Below are positions 44,037 through 51,856 of a stretch of DNA of 64,000 nucleotides, piece by piece; position 1 is the stretch's first letter; each line of letters opens with the position of its first letter. The notes under the pieces are model-generated. The model saw nothing but the letters and a program-made list of their open reading frames with translations, searched no databases and had not been told where the DNA came from. Where the stretch lies: the NCBI GenBank assembly GCA_038207565.1, contig JBBQZQ010000001.1, positions 62,001 to 126,000 on the forward strand, given 5' to 3'. Made by a program: the position numbers and the translations under genes. The stretch comes from JALZAI01 sp038207565 (lineage in GTDB: Bacteria > Actinomycetota > Actinomycetes > Mycobacteriales > Jatrophihabitantaceae).

Positions 44037-45833
44037 ATGACGTCGACACGGCCCCGTCCGAGCAATTCGTCCGCCGCGGACCCCGACCTGGTCGAGATGG
44101 CGTGGGATCCCATCACCCGCATCGTCGGCAGCCTCGGTATCTACACCAAGATCGACTTCAAGCAGAAGGTCGTCGCAGAGTGCCACAGCACCTCGTCGAT
44201 CTTCCGCGGCTATTCGATCTTCATGAAGGGCAAGGACCCGCGCGACGCCCACTTCATCACCAGCCGAATCTGCGGGATTTGCGGTGACAACCACGCCACT
44301 TGCTCGTGCTACGCGCAGAACATGGCCTACGGCGTGAAACCACCGCACCTCGGCGAGTGGATCGTCAACCTCGGCGAGGCCGCCGAGTACATGTTCGACC
44401 ACAACATCTTCCAGGAGAACCTGGTGGGGGTGGACTACTGCGAGAAGATGGTCGCCGAGACCAATCCCGCAGTGCTGGAGCGCGCCAACAGCACCGAGGC
44501 GCCGCACGCCGGCGAGCACGGCTACCGCACGATCGGCGACATCATGCGGTCGCTGAACCCATTCACCGGCGAGTTCTATCGCGAGGCCCTCCAGGTCAGC
44601 CGGATGACCCGCGAGATGTTCTGTCTGATGGAGGGACGCCACGTCCACCCGTCCACGCTCTACCCCGGCGGCGTGGGGACCGTGGCGACCATCCAGCTGA
44701 TGACCGACTACATGTCGCGGTTGATGCGCTACATCGAATTCATGAAGAAGGTCGTCCCGATGCACGACGACCTCTTCGACTTCTTCTACGAGGCGATCCC
44801 CGGTTACGAGCAGGTCGGCCTGCGCCGCACGCTGCTCGGGTGTTGGGGTTCCTTCCAGGATCCCGAGTACTGCAACTTCGAGTACAAGGACATGACCGAC
44901 TGGGGACGCAAGATGTTCGTGACCCCTGGCGTCGTGGTCGACGGCAAGCTCGTCACGACCGACCTGGTGACGATCAACCTCGGGATCCGGATCCTGCTCG
45001 GAAGCTCGTACTACGAGGACTGGGAGGGGCAAGAGACCTTCGTCACCCACGACCCGCTGGGTAACCCGGTAGACCGGCGGCACCCGTGGAACCAGCACAC
45101 CAATCCCCGTCCGCAAAAGCGCGACCTCGAAGACAAGTACAGCTGGGTCATGTCGCCCAGGTGGTACGACGGCAAGGACTACCTGGCCCTGGACACCGGC
45201 GGCGGCCCGCTGGCTCGGCTGTGGACGACGGCGTTGGCCGGCCTGGTCGACATCGGCTACGTGAAGTCCACTGGCACCAGCGTGCAGTTCAACCTGCCCA
45301 AGACCGCGCTCAAGGGCCCCGTCACGTTCGAGTGGAAGATCCCGGCGTACGGCAGCAACACCCTGGAGCGCAACCGGGCGCGCACGTACTTCCAGGCCTA
45401 CGCCGCCGTGGCGGCACTGCACTTCGCGGAGAAGGCTCTCGTCGAGATTCGCGCCGGGCGTACCAAGACCTGGGAGAAGTTCGAGGTTCCTGACGAGGGC
45501 ATCGGGTGTGGCTTCACCGAGGCAGTTCGCGGCGTGCTGAGCCACCACATGGTGATCCGCGACGGCAAGATCGCCAACTACCACCCGTACCCGCCGACCC
45601 CCTGGAACGCCAGCCCGCGTGACTCCTACGGGACGCCGGGACCCTATGAGGATGCCGTGCAGGGTCAGCCGATTTTCGAGGAGAACGACCGCGACCATTT
45701 CAAGGGCATCGACATCATGCGCACGGTGCGCAGTTTCGATCCCTGTCTGCCGTGCGGGGTGCACATGTACCTGGGCGAGGGCAAGACGCTGCAACAGACG
45801 CACTCGCCGACCCAATCCGTCACCGGCGAGTAG
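44037..45833 (+). CDS. hhyL: [NiFe]-hydrogenase group 1h large subunit
   Basis: The 598-residue catalytic subunit oxidises H2 at a NiFe(CN)2CO centre. The L1 motif R-I-C-G-I-C-G-D-N-H supplies Cys79 and Cys82, and the L2 motif D-P-C-L-P-C-G-V-H supplies Cys570 and Cys573. The 22 residues after His576 form the C-terminal extension removed by the maturation protease once nickel is bound. The long inserts between L1 and L2 and the close match to the actinobacterial Hhy type place it in group 1h, linked to oxidation of atmospheric H2 in starvation. It lies 73 bp after hhyS. Confidence 0.96.
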   Translation: MTSTRPRPSNSSAADPDLVEMAWDPITRIVGSLGIYTKIDFKQKVVAECHSTSSIFRGYSIFMKGKDPRDAHFITSRICGICGDNHATCSCYAQNMAYGVKPPHLGEWIVNLGEAAEYMFDHNIFQENLVGVDYCEKMVAETNPAVLERANSTEAPHAGEHGYRTIGDIMRSLNPFTGEFYREALQVSRMTREMFCLMEGRHVHPSTLYPGGVGTVATIQLMTDYMSRLMRYIEFMKKVVPMHDDLFDFFYEAIPGYEQVGLRRTLLGCWGSFQDPEYCNFEYKDMTDWGRKMFVTPGVVVDGKLVTTDLVTINLGIRILLGSSYYEDWEGQETFVTHDPLGNPVDRRHPWNQHTNPRPQKRDLEDKYSWVMSPRWYDGKDYLALDTGGGPLARLWTTALAGLVDIGYVKSTGTSVQFNLPKTALKGPVTFEWKIPAYGSNTLERNRARTYFQAYAAVAALHFAEKALVEIRAGRTKTWEKFEVPDEGIGCGFTEAVRGVLSHHMVIRDGKIANYHPYPPTPWNASPRDSYGTPGPYEDAVQGQPIFEENDRDHFKGIDIMRTVRSFDPCLPCGVHMYLGEGKTLQQTHSPTQSVTGE

Positions 45834-45839
45834 GACGAC

Positions 45840-46799
45840 ATGGGTCAGGCCATGCGCCCGCACGGGCAGGCCGACGAGGACACCGGAGCGCAATCGGCTG
45901 ACTCTCTGCGGGCGACCGGCGATCGCATCGAGATGCTGCTCGAAGCGAGCGCCGCGAGCGGGGCTGCGGCGCGCTCCCGGGCTGAGGATCTCGTGGGGTG
46001 CGTGTCCGGCCTGTACGGCGCGGGCCTGGGCAGGATCCTGGAGATTCTGCACGACACGGGTCGCTTGGACGACGAGCTCCTGGGCGCGCTTGCCGACGAC
46101 GAGTTGGTGGCGAGCCTGTTGCTCGTGCACGACCTGCATCCCTACGACGTCGAGACCCGGGTGCGCCGGGCACTGGACACCGTGCGTCCCTACCTCGGTT
46201 CGCACGGCGGCGACGTCGAGCTCCTCGGGGTCGAGGACGGTGTCGTGCGATTGCGCCTGCTCGGCAGCTGCGACGGGTGCCCGTCCTCGTCGGTCACCCT
46301 GCAGCTCGCGGTCGAGGGAGCGGTCGAGGCGGCAGCGCCCGAGATGACGCGTATCGAGGTGCAGGGCGGCGCCGCAGCCAAGTCCGCCGGCGCCGTGATC
46401 TCGATGGATTCGCTCCGGGTACGCCTGGGCGCGACTGCGGATGTCGGCACGGCGTCGTGGACGCCGGTGCCGGAACTGGAGTCCCTCGGGCCGGGCGAGG
46501 TGGCCGGATTCGAGGTCGACGGGTTGCACATCTGCGCCTGCCGCCTCGGCGCCGACGTGCTGTGCTTCCAGGACCGCTGCGCCCACTGCGGGCAGAGCCT
46601 GGCGGGCGGCAAGCTCGAGCGTCGGCTGGGCGATCCGGTGGGCACCGGCGTGTTGCGCTGCCCGATGTGCCGCACCCACTACGACGTGCGCAAGGCAGGC
46701 GCCGGTCTCGACGACCCCGCCGAGCACCTGGAGCCGTTGCCGCTTCTCGTTCGGGACGGCGTCCTGTCGCTGGCCGTGCCGTCGGCCGTGGTCTCGTGA
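45840..46799 (+). CDS. hhyE: HhyE-like iron-sulfur protein (NifU-like plus Rieske-like)
   Basis: The 319-residue protein starts six bases after hhyL. Residues 100-175 are a NifU C-terminal-like domain with G-S-C-D-G-C (Cys144, Cys147). Residues 215-295 are Rieske-like, but the ligand set is unusual: C247-A-H249-C250 and C274-P-M-C277-R-T-H280, so the second His of C-x2-H is Cys. It could hold a 2Fe-2S cluster with Cys3-His ligation or two C-x2-C pairs. Homologous proteins in mycobacteria (HhyE) are required for H2 oxidation by the Hhy enzyme, which points to electron transfer or cluster supply. Confidence 0.82.
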   Translation: MGQAMRPHGQADEDTGAQSADSLRATGDRIEMLLEASAASGAAARSRAEDLVGCVSGLYGAGLGRILEILHDTGRLDDELLGALADDELVASLLLVHDLHPYDVETRVRRALDTVRPYLGSHGGDVELLGVEDGVVRLRLLGSCDGCPSSSVTLQLAVEGAVEAAAPEMTRIEVQGGAAAKSAGAVISMDSLRVRLGATADVGTASWTPVPELESLGPGEVAGFEVDGLHICACRLGADVLCFQDRCAHCGQSLAGGKLERRLGDPVGTGVLRCPMCRTHYDVRKAGAGLDDPAEHLEPLPLLVRDGVLSLAVPSAVVS

Positions 46800-46866
46800 G
46801 GGAGCGCAGCGAACGAACCGTGGGTGTCGGGCCGCGCCGCCCGGCCGCAGTGAAGCGAGCACGGCC

Positions 46867-47532
46867 GTGACCGAGTACCCGCTGCCCGTCCTGCGCCGGA
46901 TCGCCGCGCGTCCACCGCCGGCTCCGGCCGGGGAGGTCTGCGAGATGTGCGATGTCGCGATCGCGGATGCGCATCAGCACGTCGTGGACGTCTCGAGTCG
47001 CTCGCTGATGTGTACGTGCCGGGCGTGCTACCTGTTGTTCACGGCGGAGGGCGCGCACCTGCGCTACCGCGCCGTGCCGGATCGGTATCTGGCGTTCCCC
47101 GGTTTCCAGCTGGGGCCGGGCCGGTGGGACCAGCTGGAGATTCCAGTCGGGCTTGCCTTCTTCTTCTACAACTCGAGCCTGGGACGCACGGTGGCGTTCT
47201 ATCCGGGGCCCGCCGGTGCTGCGGAGTCCGAGCTGCCGTTGGAGGCGTGGGGTTCGGTGGTCGCCGAGAACCCGGAGCTGGGCATCCTGGCGCCGGACGT
47301 CGAGGCACTACTGGTCCGGACACCGGGCCGCGGCGCCGGTGAGGTCAGCTGCCATCTTGTCCCGATCGACGCGTGCTACGAGCTGGTCGGCCAGCTGCGT
47401 TCGGTGTGGCGCGGCTTCGACGGTGGTCAGGAGGCGCGCGAGTCGATCGAGGCGTTCTTCGCTCGGGTCGCCGCCCGCAGCAAGCCGGCTCCTGCGGCCG
47501 GCGCCGATGCTTCGCGCAGCGAGGCCATGTGA
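46867..47532 (+). CDS. DUF5947 hydrogenase-linked protein
   Basis: The 221-residue protein belongs to DUF5947, a family found in actinobacterial hhy loci. Near the N-terminus C25-E-M-C28, H36 and H38, and C49-T-C51-R-A-C54 form a compact Cys/His cluster that could bind zinc or an Fe-S group. The rest is a mixed alpha/beta domain with aromatic strands (L-A-F-P-G-F-Q-L-G, A-F-F-F-Y-N-S-S). GTG 46867 is the start. It is 67 bp after the HhyE-like gene and overlaps DUF6084 by one base. Its role is unknown; a chaperone or electron carrier is the simplest idea. Confidence 0.75.
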   Translation: MTEYPLPVLRRIAARPPPAPAGEVCEMCDVAIADAHQHVVDVSSRSLMCTCRACYLLFTAEGAHLRYRAVPDRYLAFPGFQLGPGRWDQLEIPVGLAFFFYNSSLGRTVAFYPGPAGAAESELPLEAWGSVVAENPELGILAPDVEALLVRTPGRGAGEVSCHLVPIDACYELVGQLRSVWRGFDGGQEARESIEAFFARVAARSKPAPAAGADASRSEAM

Positions 47533-48170
47533 TGACCGAACTGTCCTTCGCGGTCGCCGACGTATTCGCCGAGCGCTACGCCGCCGCGCCGCAGCTCACG
47601 GCACGGCTGCGAATCGAGGAGGGCACCGGCGAAGTCATCCACGCCATCGCCCTGCGTTGCCAGGTGCGCATCGAACCCCAGCGGCGTCAGTACACCGCCG
47701 ATGAGGAGAGTGGCCTGCTCGACATGTTCGGTACGCGCGAGCGCTGGTTCGACACCCTAAAACCGTTCATGTGGATGCAGTGCAGCGCGATGGTGCAGGG
47801 CTTCACCGCCATCACCGAGGTCGATCTGGCGATGCCGTGCACGTACGACTTCGAGGTGACCTGGTCGAAATACCTGCACGCGCTGCGTGCGGACACCGTC
47901 CCGGTGGTCTTCCTCTTCTCCGGAACCGTCTTCACGCGCGGCACGAATGGGTTCGGCGTCGAACAGGTTCCGTGGGACTGCGAGGCGCGGTATCAGATAC
48001 CGGTCTCGGTGTGGCGGGAGATGATCGACCACTACTTCCCCAACAGCGGCTGGCTGCGGCTCACCCGGGACAGCATCGAATCGCTGGCGCACTACAAGTC
48101 CGTGCGGGGCCTGACGACGTGGGAGGAAGCGATCGAGTCGCTGCTCGCGAAGGCGAAGGCGATCCCATGA
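47532..48170 (+). CDS. DUF6084 hydrogenase-linked protein
   Basis: The 212-residue protein matches DUF6084, which co-occurs with DUF5947 in hydrogenase operons. It is mostly beta strands with conserved aromatic patches such as W-F-D-T-L-K-P-F-M-W and P-C-T-Y-D-F-E-V-T-W. It has no obvious catalytic or metal motif (three isolated Cys). The start ATG 47532 shares one base with the DUF5947 stop, and the stop overlaps the next start as ATGA. A structural or assembly role is inferred from the coupling. Confidence 0.78.
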   Translation: MTELSFAVADVFAERYAAAPQLTARLRIEEGTGEVIHAIALRCQVRIEPQRRQYTADEESGLLDMFGTRERWFDTLKPFMWMQCSAMVQGFTAITEVDLAMPCTYDFEVTWSKYLHALRADTVPVVFLFSGTVFTRGTNGFGVEQVPWDCEARYQIPVSVWREMIDHYFPNSGWLRLTRDSIESLAHYKSVRGLTTWEEAIESLLAKAKAIP

Positions 48171-49585
48171 GCATGGAGCACGCGCGCGCCGTGGCCGACG
48201 CGGTGTTGTACGAGGGTTACCTGCTCTACCCGTACCGAGCGAGTTCGGGCAAGAACCAATGCCGCTGGCAGTTCGGGGTACTCGGACCACCCGGAGCGAG
48301 CGACGCCGGACACGGCGAGGACCCGGCGCTGGCGTCACAGTTCGTGATTCGCCTCGACAGTGAGAATGCGCCGGCTCAGGTGAGCGTCCAGGTGCGCTTT
48401 CTCCAGCTGCAAAAGCGTTTTGCCCAGCAGGTCGGCGCGGACGGGTCGTGCCGCGACGTCGGCGAACTGGTCGTCGGTGCCCGGAGCTGGCTGAGCTGGG
48501 ACGAGGCAGTGGAGCGTGAGGTGTCTGTCGGGCCGGTACGCCTCGATGCGCTCCTGACCGGGTACCACGAGGAGATTCTCGTGCCGGGAGGCCGCGACGT
48601 CGAAGAGGTCCTGGACGACGCAGGCATTCCGGCTGGGCGGTTGCTGCGCGACCGGTGTGAGCTGCGCGCTCGGCTGAGCGCCGGTATCGAGCTCATCTCC
48701 GGCGCCGGCGGGGTGTCCACCCTGATGCGCGTGACGGTGCGCTTGGAGAATGCCGCGGACGCGGCAGCGGACAAGCACGCGGCGATCGCTTCGTCGTTCA
48801 TCGGCGCGCACCTGTTGCTGGAGGCGCAGGGTTGCCGGTTCGTGTCGATGACGGACCCGCCCGCCGAGGTCGCGGATGCGGCGGCGGCGTGTCAACAGCA
48901 CCGCTGCTGGCCGATCCTGGCAGGCCCGCGCGGTGACGACTCGGTGCTGCTCGTGTCGCCGATCATCCTCGATGACCACCCGGAGTTGGCGCCGCAGAGC
49001 GCGGGCGCCCTCTTCGATTCGACCGAGATCGACGAGATCCTGACGCTGCGAGTCATGACGCTCACCGACGAGGAAAAGGCGGCGGCGCGCGCGACCGATC
49101 CGCGCGCGGCCGAGATCATCGACCGCTGCGACGCAATGTCTCCGGAGGCGATGCAGCAGCTGCACGGAGTGCTGCGCGACCCGCATGCTCTGGCCGACGT
49201 CGATCTGAGCGGTTCCTTCGGCTTCGACGCGGAGGTGCCGTGGTGGGACCCCGCGGTCGACGCCAGCGTTGCCCCGGAAACCGACATCGTTGTCGTTAAC
49301 GGCATCGCGGTTGCGGCGGGCAGCATCGTGCGGATCCACCCGTCCCGTCGCGCTGACGCGCAGGATCTCTTCTTCGCCAATCAGGTCGCTCGTGTCGCGG
49401 CGGTGCATTCCGATGTCGACGGCGAGACCCATGTGGCCGTCATCCTCGTGGACGATCCCGCGGCCGAACTGCACGACTGGTACGGGCGCTACCTGTACTT
49501 CGCACCTGACGAGCTCGAGCCGCTGTCCGAACGTCCCCCGTCATCGTCCGAACCTGATCATCAACGAGAGGAGAGTCGACCGTGA
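48167..49585 (+). CDS. Conserved hydrogenase-operon protein of unknown function
   Basis: I do not recognise a named domain in this 472-residue protein. It begins A-D-A-V-L-Y-E-G-Y-L-L-Y-P-Y-R, a hydrophobic-aromatic strand, then has beta-rich (about 1-130) and helical (about 250-340) regions and an acidic C-terminal part (V-E-A-S-V-A-P-E style) ending S-S-S-E-P-D-H-Q-R. A helix with E-I-I-D-R-C-D-A-M and a late strand G-T-I-V-R-I-H-P-like region are notable. It overlaps DUF6084 (ATGA) and DUF6893 (GTGA), so it is translated with them. Its place in the core operon argues for a direct hydrogenase job. Confidence 0.8.
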   Translation: MSMEHARAVADAVLYEGYLLYPYRASSGKNQCRWQFGVLGPPGASDAGHGEDPALASQFVIRLDSENAPAQVSVQVRFLQLQKRFAQQVGADGSCRDVGELVVGARSWLSWDEAVEREVSVGPVRLDALLTGYHEEILVPGGRDVEEVLDDAGIPAGRLLRDRCELRARLSAGIELISGAGGVSTLMRVTVRLENAADAAADKHAAIASSFIGAHLLLEAQGCRFVSMTDPPAEVADAAAACQQHRCWPILAGPRGDDSVLLVSPIILDDHPELAPQSAGALFDSTEIDEILTLRVMTLTDEEKAAARATDPRAAEIIDRCDAMSPEAMQQLHGVLRDPHALADVDLSGSFGFDAEVPWWDPAVDASVAPETDIVVVNGIAVAAGSIVRIHPSRRADAQDLFFANQVARVAAVHSDVDGETHVAVILVDDPAAELHDWYGRYLYFAPDELEPLSERPPSSSEPDHQREESRP

Positions 49586-49701
49586 GATCGATCGGAATCA
49601 TGGCCACCGCGATTGTCGGCACGATTGCCGTAGGCGCCGTCGCGATCGGTGTGCGCTCAATACCGGACATCAAGCGCTACCTCAAGATGCGCAGCATGTA
49701 G
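49582..49701 (+). CDS. DUF6893 small membrane protein
   Basis: This 39-residue protein has one membrane helix (I-M-A-T-A-I-V-G-T-I-A-V-G-A-V-A-I-G-V) followed by a basic tail R-S-I-P-D-I-K-R-Y-L-K-M-R-S-M. This is the DUF6893 pattern of tiny membrane proteins found beside hhy genes. GAGAGGAGAG upstream is a strong RBS, and the GTG start overlaps the previous stop as GTGA. It could tether the cytosolic hydrogenase to the membrane. Confidence 0.82.
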   Translation: MRSIGIMATAIVGTIAVGAVAIGVRSIPDIKRYLKMRSM

Positions 49702-49723
49702 TCGTCACCGACATGGAGACAAC

Positions 49724-49921
49724 ATGACCGACAACCCAGCTGAGCCCCTCGACGAGGAACCGCAGGAAGCTCGCGGTTCGCCGAGATCGCGCGACTCCGG
49801 CTCGGACGGGCCCTCCGGTGGTCCCGTGGAACGACCGTCCGGGGCGTCTGACGAAGCGTCGGACTCCGCGGTGGATACCCAAGGATCCGGCGACGACGCA
49901 CCGCATCTCCCGACGCCCTGA
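49724..49921 (+). CDS. Small acidic disordered protein A
   Basis: This short gene encodes about 65 residues that are rich in Ser, Asp, Glu, Gly and Pro with no hydrophobic core (for example E-E-P-Q-E-A-R-G-S-P-R-S-R-D-S-G-S-D-G-P). It should be intrinsically disordered. ATG 49724 follows GGAGAC. It lies in the operon between the DUF6893 gene and the second disordered gene, 22 bp from the former. Homology cannot be judged by eye; the operon position supports it being a real gene. Confidence 0.6.
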   Translation: MTDNPAEPLDEEPQEARGSPRSRDSGSDGPSGGPVERPSGASDEASDSAVDTQGSGDDAPHLPTP

Positions 49922-49955
49922 GCGTGTTGGCGCCCCTATCCCGTTCGGAGCTGGA

Positions 49956-50249
49956 ATGACGACACAAGACGACAGCGGGGCGACGGTTCCGCCCTACGAT
50001 GGGCGCAAGACCGAGGCAGACGCCGAGTCGGACACCGAGAAGGCCGGTGCCCGGACGGCCGGAGCCACCGCGCCGGTCAGTGACCCTGACATGAAGGCGC
50101 CCGAACCGGCGGACACCGAGCGCGGCGCAGTCGCCTCGCCCGCCGATGAACAGCCGGCACCGGACACACCCGACGGCGAGCCCGAGCAGGCATCCAACGG
50201 GCCTTCTCACACGGCGGGCACGGGGCGAGGAGAGGACAAGAGCACCTAG
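49956..50249 (+). CDS. Small acidic disordered protein B
   Basis: The 97-residue product is strongly acidic and low in hydrophobic residues, with repeated Asp-Glu-Ala-Pro-Thr patches (K-T-E-A-D-A-E-S-D-T-E-K-A-G-A-R). It is predicted to be unfolded. The start ATG 49956 has CGGAG upstream, and the stop shares its last base with the GTG of the protease gene, so translation is coupled. It lacks any known motif. It could shield or chaperone the hydrogenase under desiccation, but that is speculation. Confidence 0.62.
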   Translation: MTTQDDSGATVPPYDGRKTEADAESDTEKAGARTAGATAPVSDPDMKAPEPADTERGAVASPADEQPAPDTPDGEPEQASNGPSHTAGTGRGEDKST

Positions 50250-50767
50250 TGACGGCCAGCGTTCTGGTCGCGGGGATCGGCAACATCTTCTTCAGCGACG
50301 ACGGTTTCGGTCCGGCGGTCGCCGCAAGGCTGCTGTCACCTCCCCGTGCCGCAGAGTTGCCGGACACTGTCCGAGTGGTCGACTACGGGATCCGCGGCAT
50401 GCACCTCGTGTACGACCTGCTCGAAGGCGTCGACGCGTTCGTCGTCGTCGACGTCGTGCCCCGCACCCCGTCCGGAGACCCACCGGGCACAGTGACCGTC
50501 CTCGAGATCGGTTCCGAGGACATCGGTGACGGTGTGTTCGACGCGCACGGGATGTCGCCGGTCTCGGTGCTGGCCAGCCTCGAGCCGATGGGGGGCACGC
50601 TGCCGCCCACGTACCTCGTCGGGTGCGTTGCGGCGAACGTGTCCGAGGGCATCGGGTTGAGCGAGCCGGTGACAGCCGCCGTCGAGCACGCTGCCGCAGC
50701 GGTACTCAGTCTGACGCGGGCACTGTGCAGTGGCGCAGCGCCGGTCCCCCTCGGTCAAGGCCGCTGA
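50249..50767 (+). CDS. [NiFe]-hydrogenase maturation protease (HupD/HycI family)
   Basis: The 172-residue endopeptidase trims the C-terminal extension of HhyL. It opens with A-G-I-G-N-I-F-F-S-D-D-G-F-G-P, where Asp18 aligns with the nickel-sensing acidic residue of the family, and later has V-V-D-V-V-P-R (second acidic ligand) and F-D-A-H-G-M-S-P (His ligand). The GTG start overlaps the previous stop by one base and hypC follows one base after its stop. No second large subunit exists in the window, so HhyL is its target. Confidence 0.93.
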   Translation: MTASVLVAGIGNIFFSDDGFGPAVAARLLSPPRAAELPDTVRVVDYGIRGMHLVYDLLEGVDAFVVVDVVPRTPSGDPPGTVTVLEIGSEDIGDGVFDAHGMSPVSVLASLEPMGGTLPPTYLVGCVAANVSEGIGLSEPVTAAVEHAAAAVLSLTRALCSGAAPVPLGQGR

Positions 50768-50768
50768 G

Positions 50769-51023
50769 ATGTGTCTCGGGATCCCCGGTCGGCTGGTGTC
50801 GCGGGTAGCCGGTTACGGCGACCAGCTGGTGCTCGTCGACGTCCTCGGTGAGCAGCGGCGGGTCAACCTGGGAATGCTCACCGACGACGAGCAGGCCACA
50901 CTCGCGCTCGGCCAGTGGGTCATCATCCACATGGGGTTCATCGTCGAGCTGGTCGACGAGGCGGGTGCCGAAGAGGCGATGGCCGGCCTGGAGTTGATGG
51001 GTCAGCCCAGGCAGGCCGAATGA
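50769..51023 (+). CDS. hypC: HypC family chaperone, first copy
   Basis: The 84-residue protein starts M-C-L-G-I-P-G, with Cys2 as the ligand for the Fe(CN)2CO intermediate passed to the large subunit. The C-terminal W-V-I-I-H-M-G-F-I-V-E-L is the family OB-fold strand. This copy is only about half identical in pattern to the second copy at 54202. It overlaps DUF6390 by ATGA. Its place directly after the protease suggests it is the client-specific chaperone for HhyL, while the second one works in the HypCD core. Confidence 0.92.
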   Translation: MCLGIPGRLVSRVAGYGDQLVLVDVLGEQRRVNLGMLTDDEQATLALGQWVIIHMGFIVELVDEAGAEEAMAGLELMGQPRQAE

Positions 51024-51793
51024 GCATCTCCGGCGCTGCGATGTTCGCCCGCTACGCCTACCCACCCAACGAACTCGGGTATTGCGGCCCGGCGGACGCG
51101 TCGGTCCTGTTGCACCGCGACATACCCGGGGCCGAGCAGAGAATCCGGGAACACGCCCGCAGGTTCGACGGCGCCTGGGCTTATCTCGAACTCATCGCGT
51201 CCTGCTCGCTCATCGCCGATCCGCTGGATGCGCGGGTCGTCGAGGCGTACTGGATCGGCAACGAGCTGCTCGACGAGATCGACCCTGAATACGCGATGGG
51301 CTGGTTGCAGCAGCGCTTCGCAGGCCAACCGGGTGCCACCTGGATGCCGGGTTTGCCGCACCACGGCTACCAGGTCTTCGCGGTATATCCCTGGTCCGGA
51401 CTCCTGCGGCGAACCACGAACACGACGGTCGCCCTATCGGTCCTGGATCAGTGCCGAATTCGATGGGGAGAGATCGTCGCGGTCGACGGCCAACGCGTGC
51501 GGGTCCGCTCGCGCCCGCTCGTCCTGCAGGACGGGCGCCTGGAACTCGGCCCACCGCGGGAATCGAGCGCCGCCTGGGCGGCGGACGGCCGGTCACTGCT
51601 CGATGCGCCCGTCGGCGGCACACCCCTGTCGATCGGTGACCACGTCGCGATGCATTGGGACTGGGTGTGCGGCGTGCTCGACGCGCGCGAGGTGGCGCAG
51701 TTGGAAACCCGTAACGCCGATCAGCTGGAGCGCACCAACGCGGCCCTGGCGAGGGACGGCGTGGGCATTCGCGCTGGCACCGGGCGGTCGTGA
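51020..51793 (+). CDS. DUF6390 hydrogenase-linked protein
   Basis: The 257-residue protein belongs to DUF6390. It begins F-A-R-Y-A-Y-P-P-N-E-L-G-Y-C-G-P-A, then has helical stretches around F-D-G-A-W-A-Y-L-E-L-I-A and Y-W-I-G-N-E-L-L, and a C-terminal beta region with H-W-D-W-V-C-G-V-L. The family occurs with hhy genes and is otherwise uncharacterised. Conserved Tyr, Cys and Trp clusters suggest a ligand site. It is coupled to hypC by a 4-bp overlap and is 63 bp ahead of hypF. Confidence 0.78.
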   Translation: MSISGAAMFARYAYPPNELGYCGPADASVLLHRDIPGAEQRIREHARRFDGAWAYLELIASCSLIADPLDARVVEAYWIGNELLDEIDPEYAMGWLQQRFAGQPGATWMPGLPHHGYQVFAVYPWSGLLRRTTNTTVALSVLDQCRIRWGEIVAVDGQRVRVRSRPLVLQDGRLELGPPRESSAAWAADGRSLLDAPVGGTPLSIGDHVAMHWDWVCGVLDAREVAQLETRNADQLERTNAALARDGVGIRAGTGRS

Positions 51794-51856
51794 CCAGGTG
51801 ACGACAACGCCCATTGGGAGTACCGTCCGCAAGACCGGCACCTGGGGGTCGCGCTC

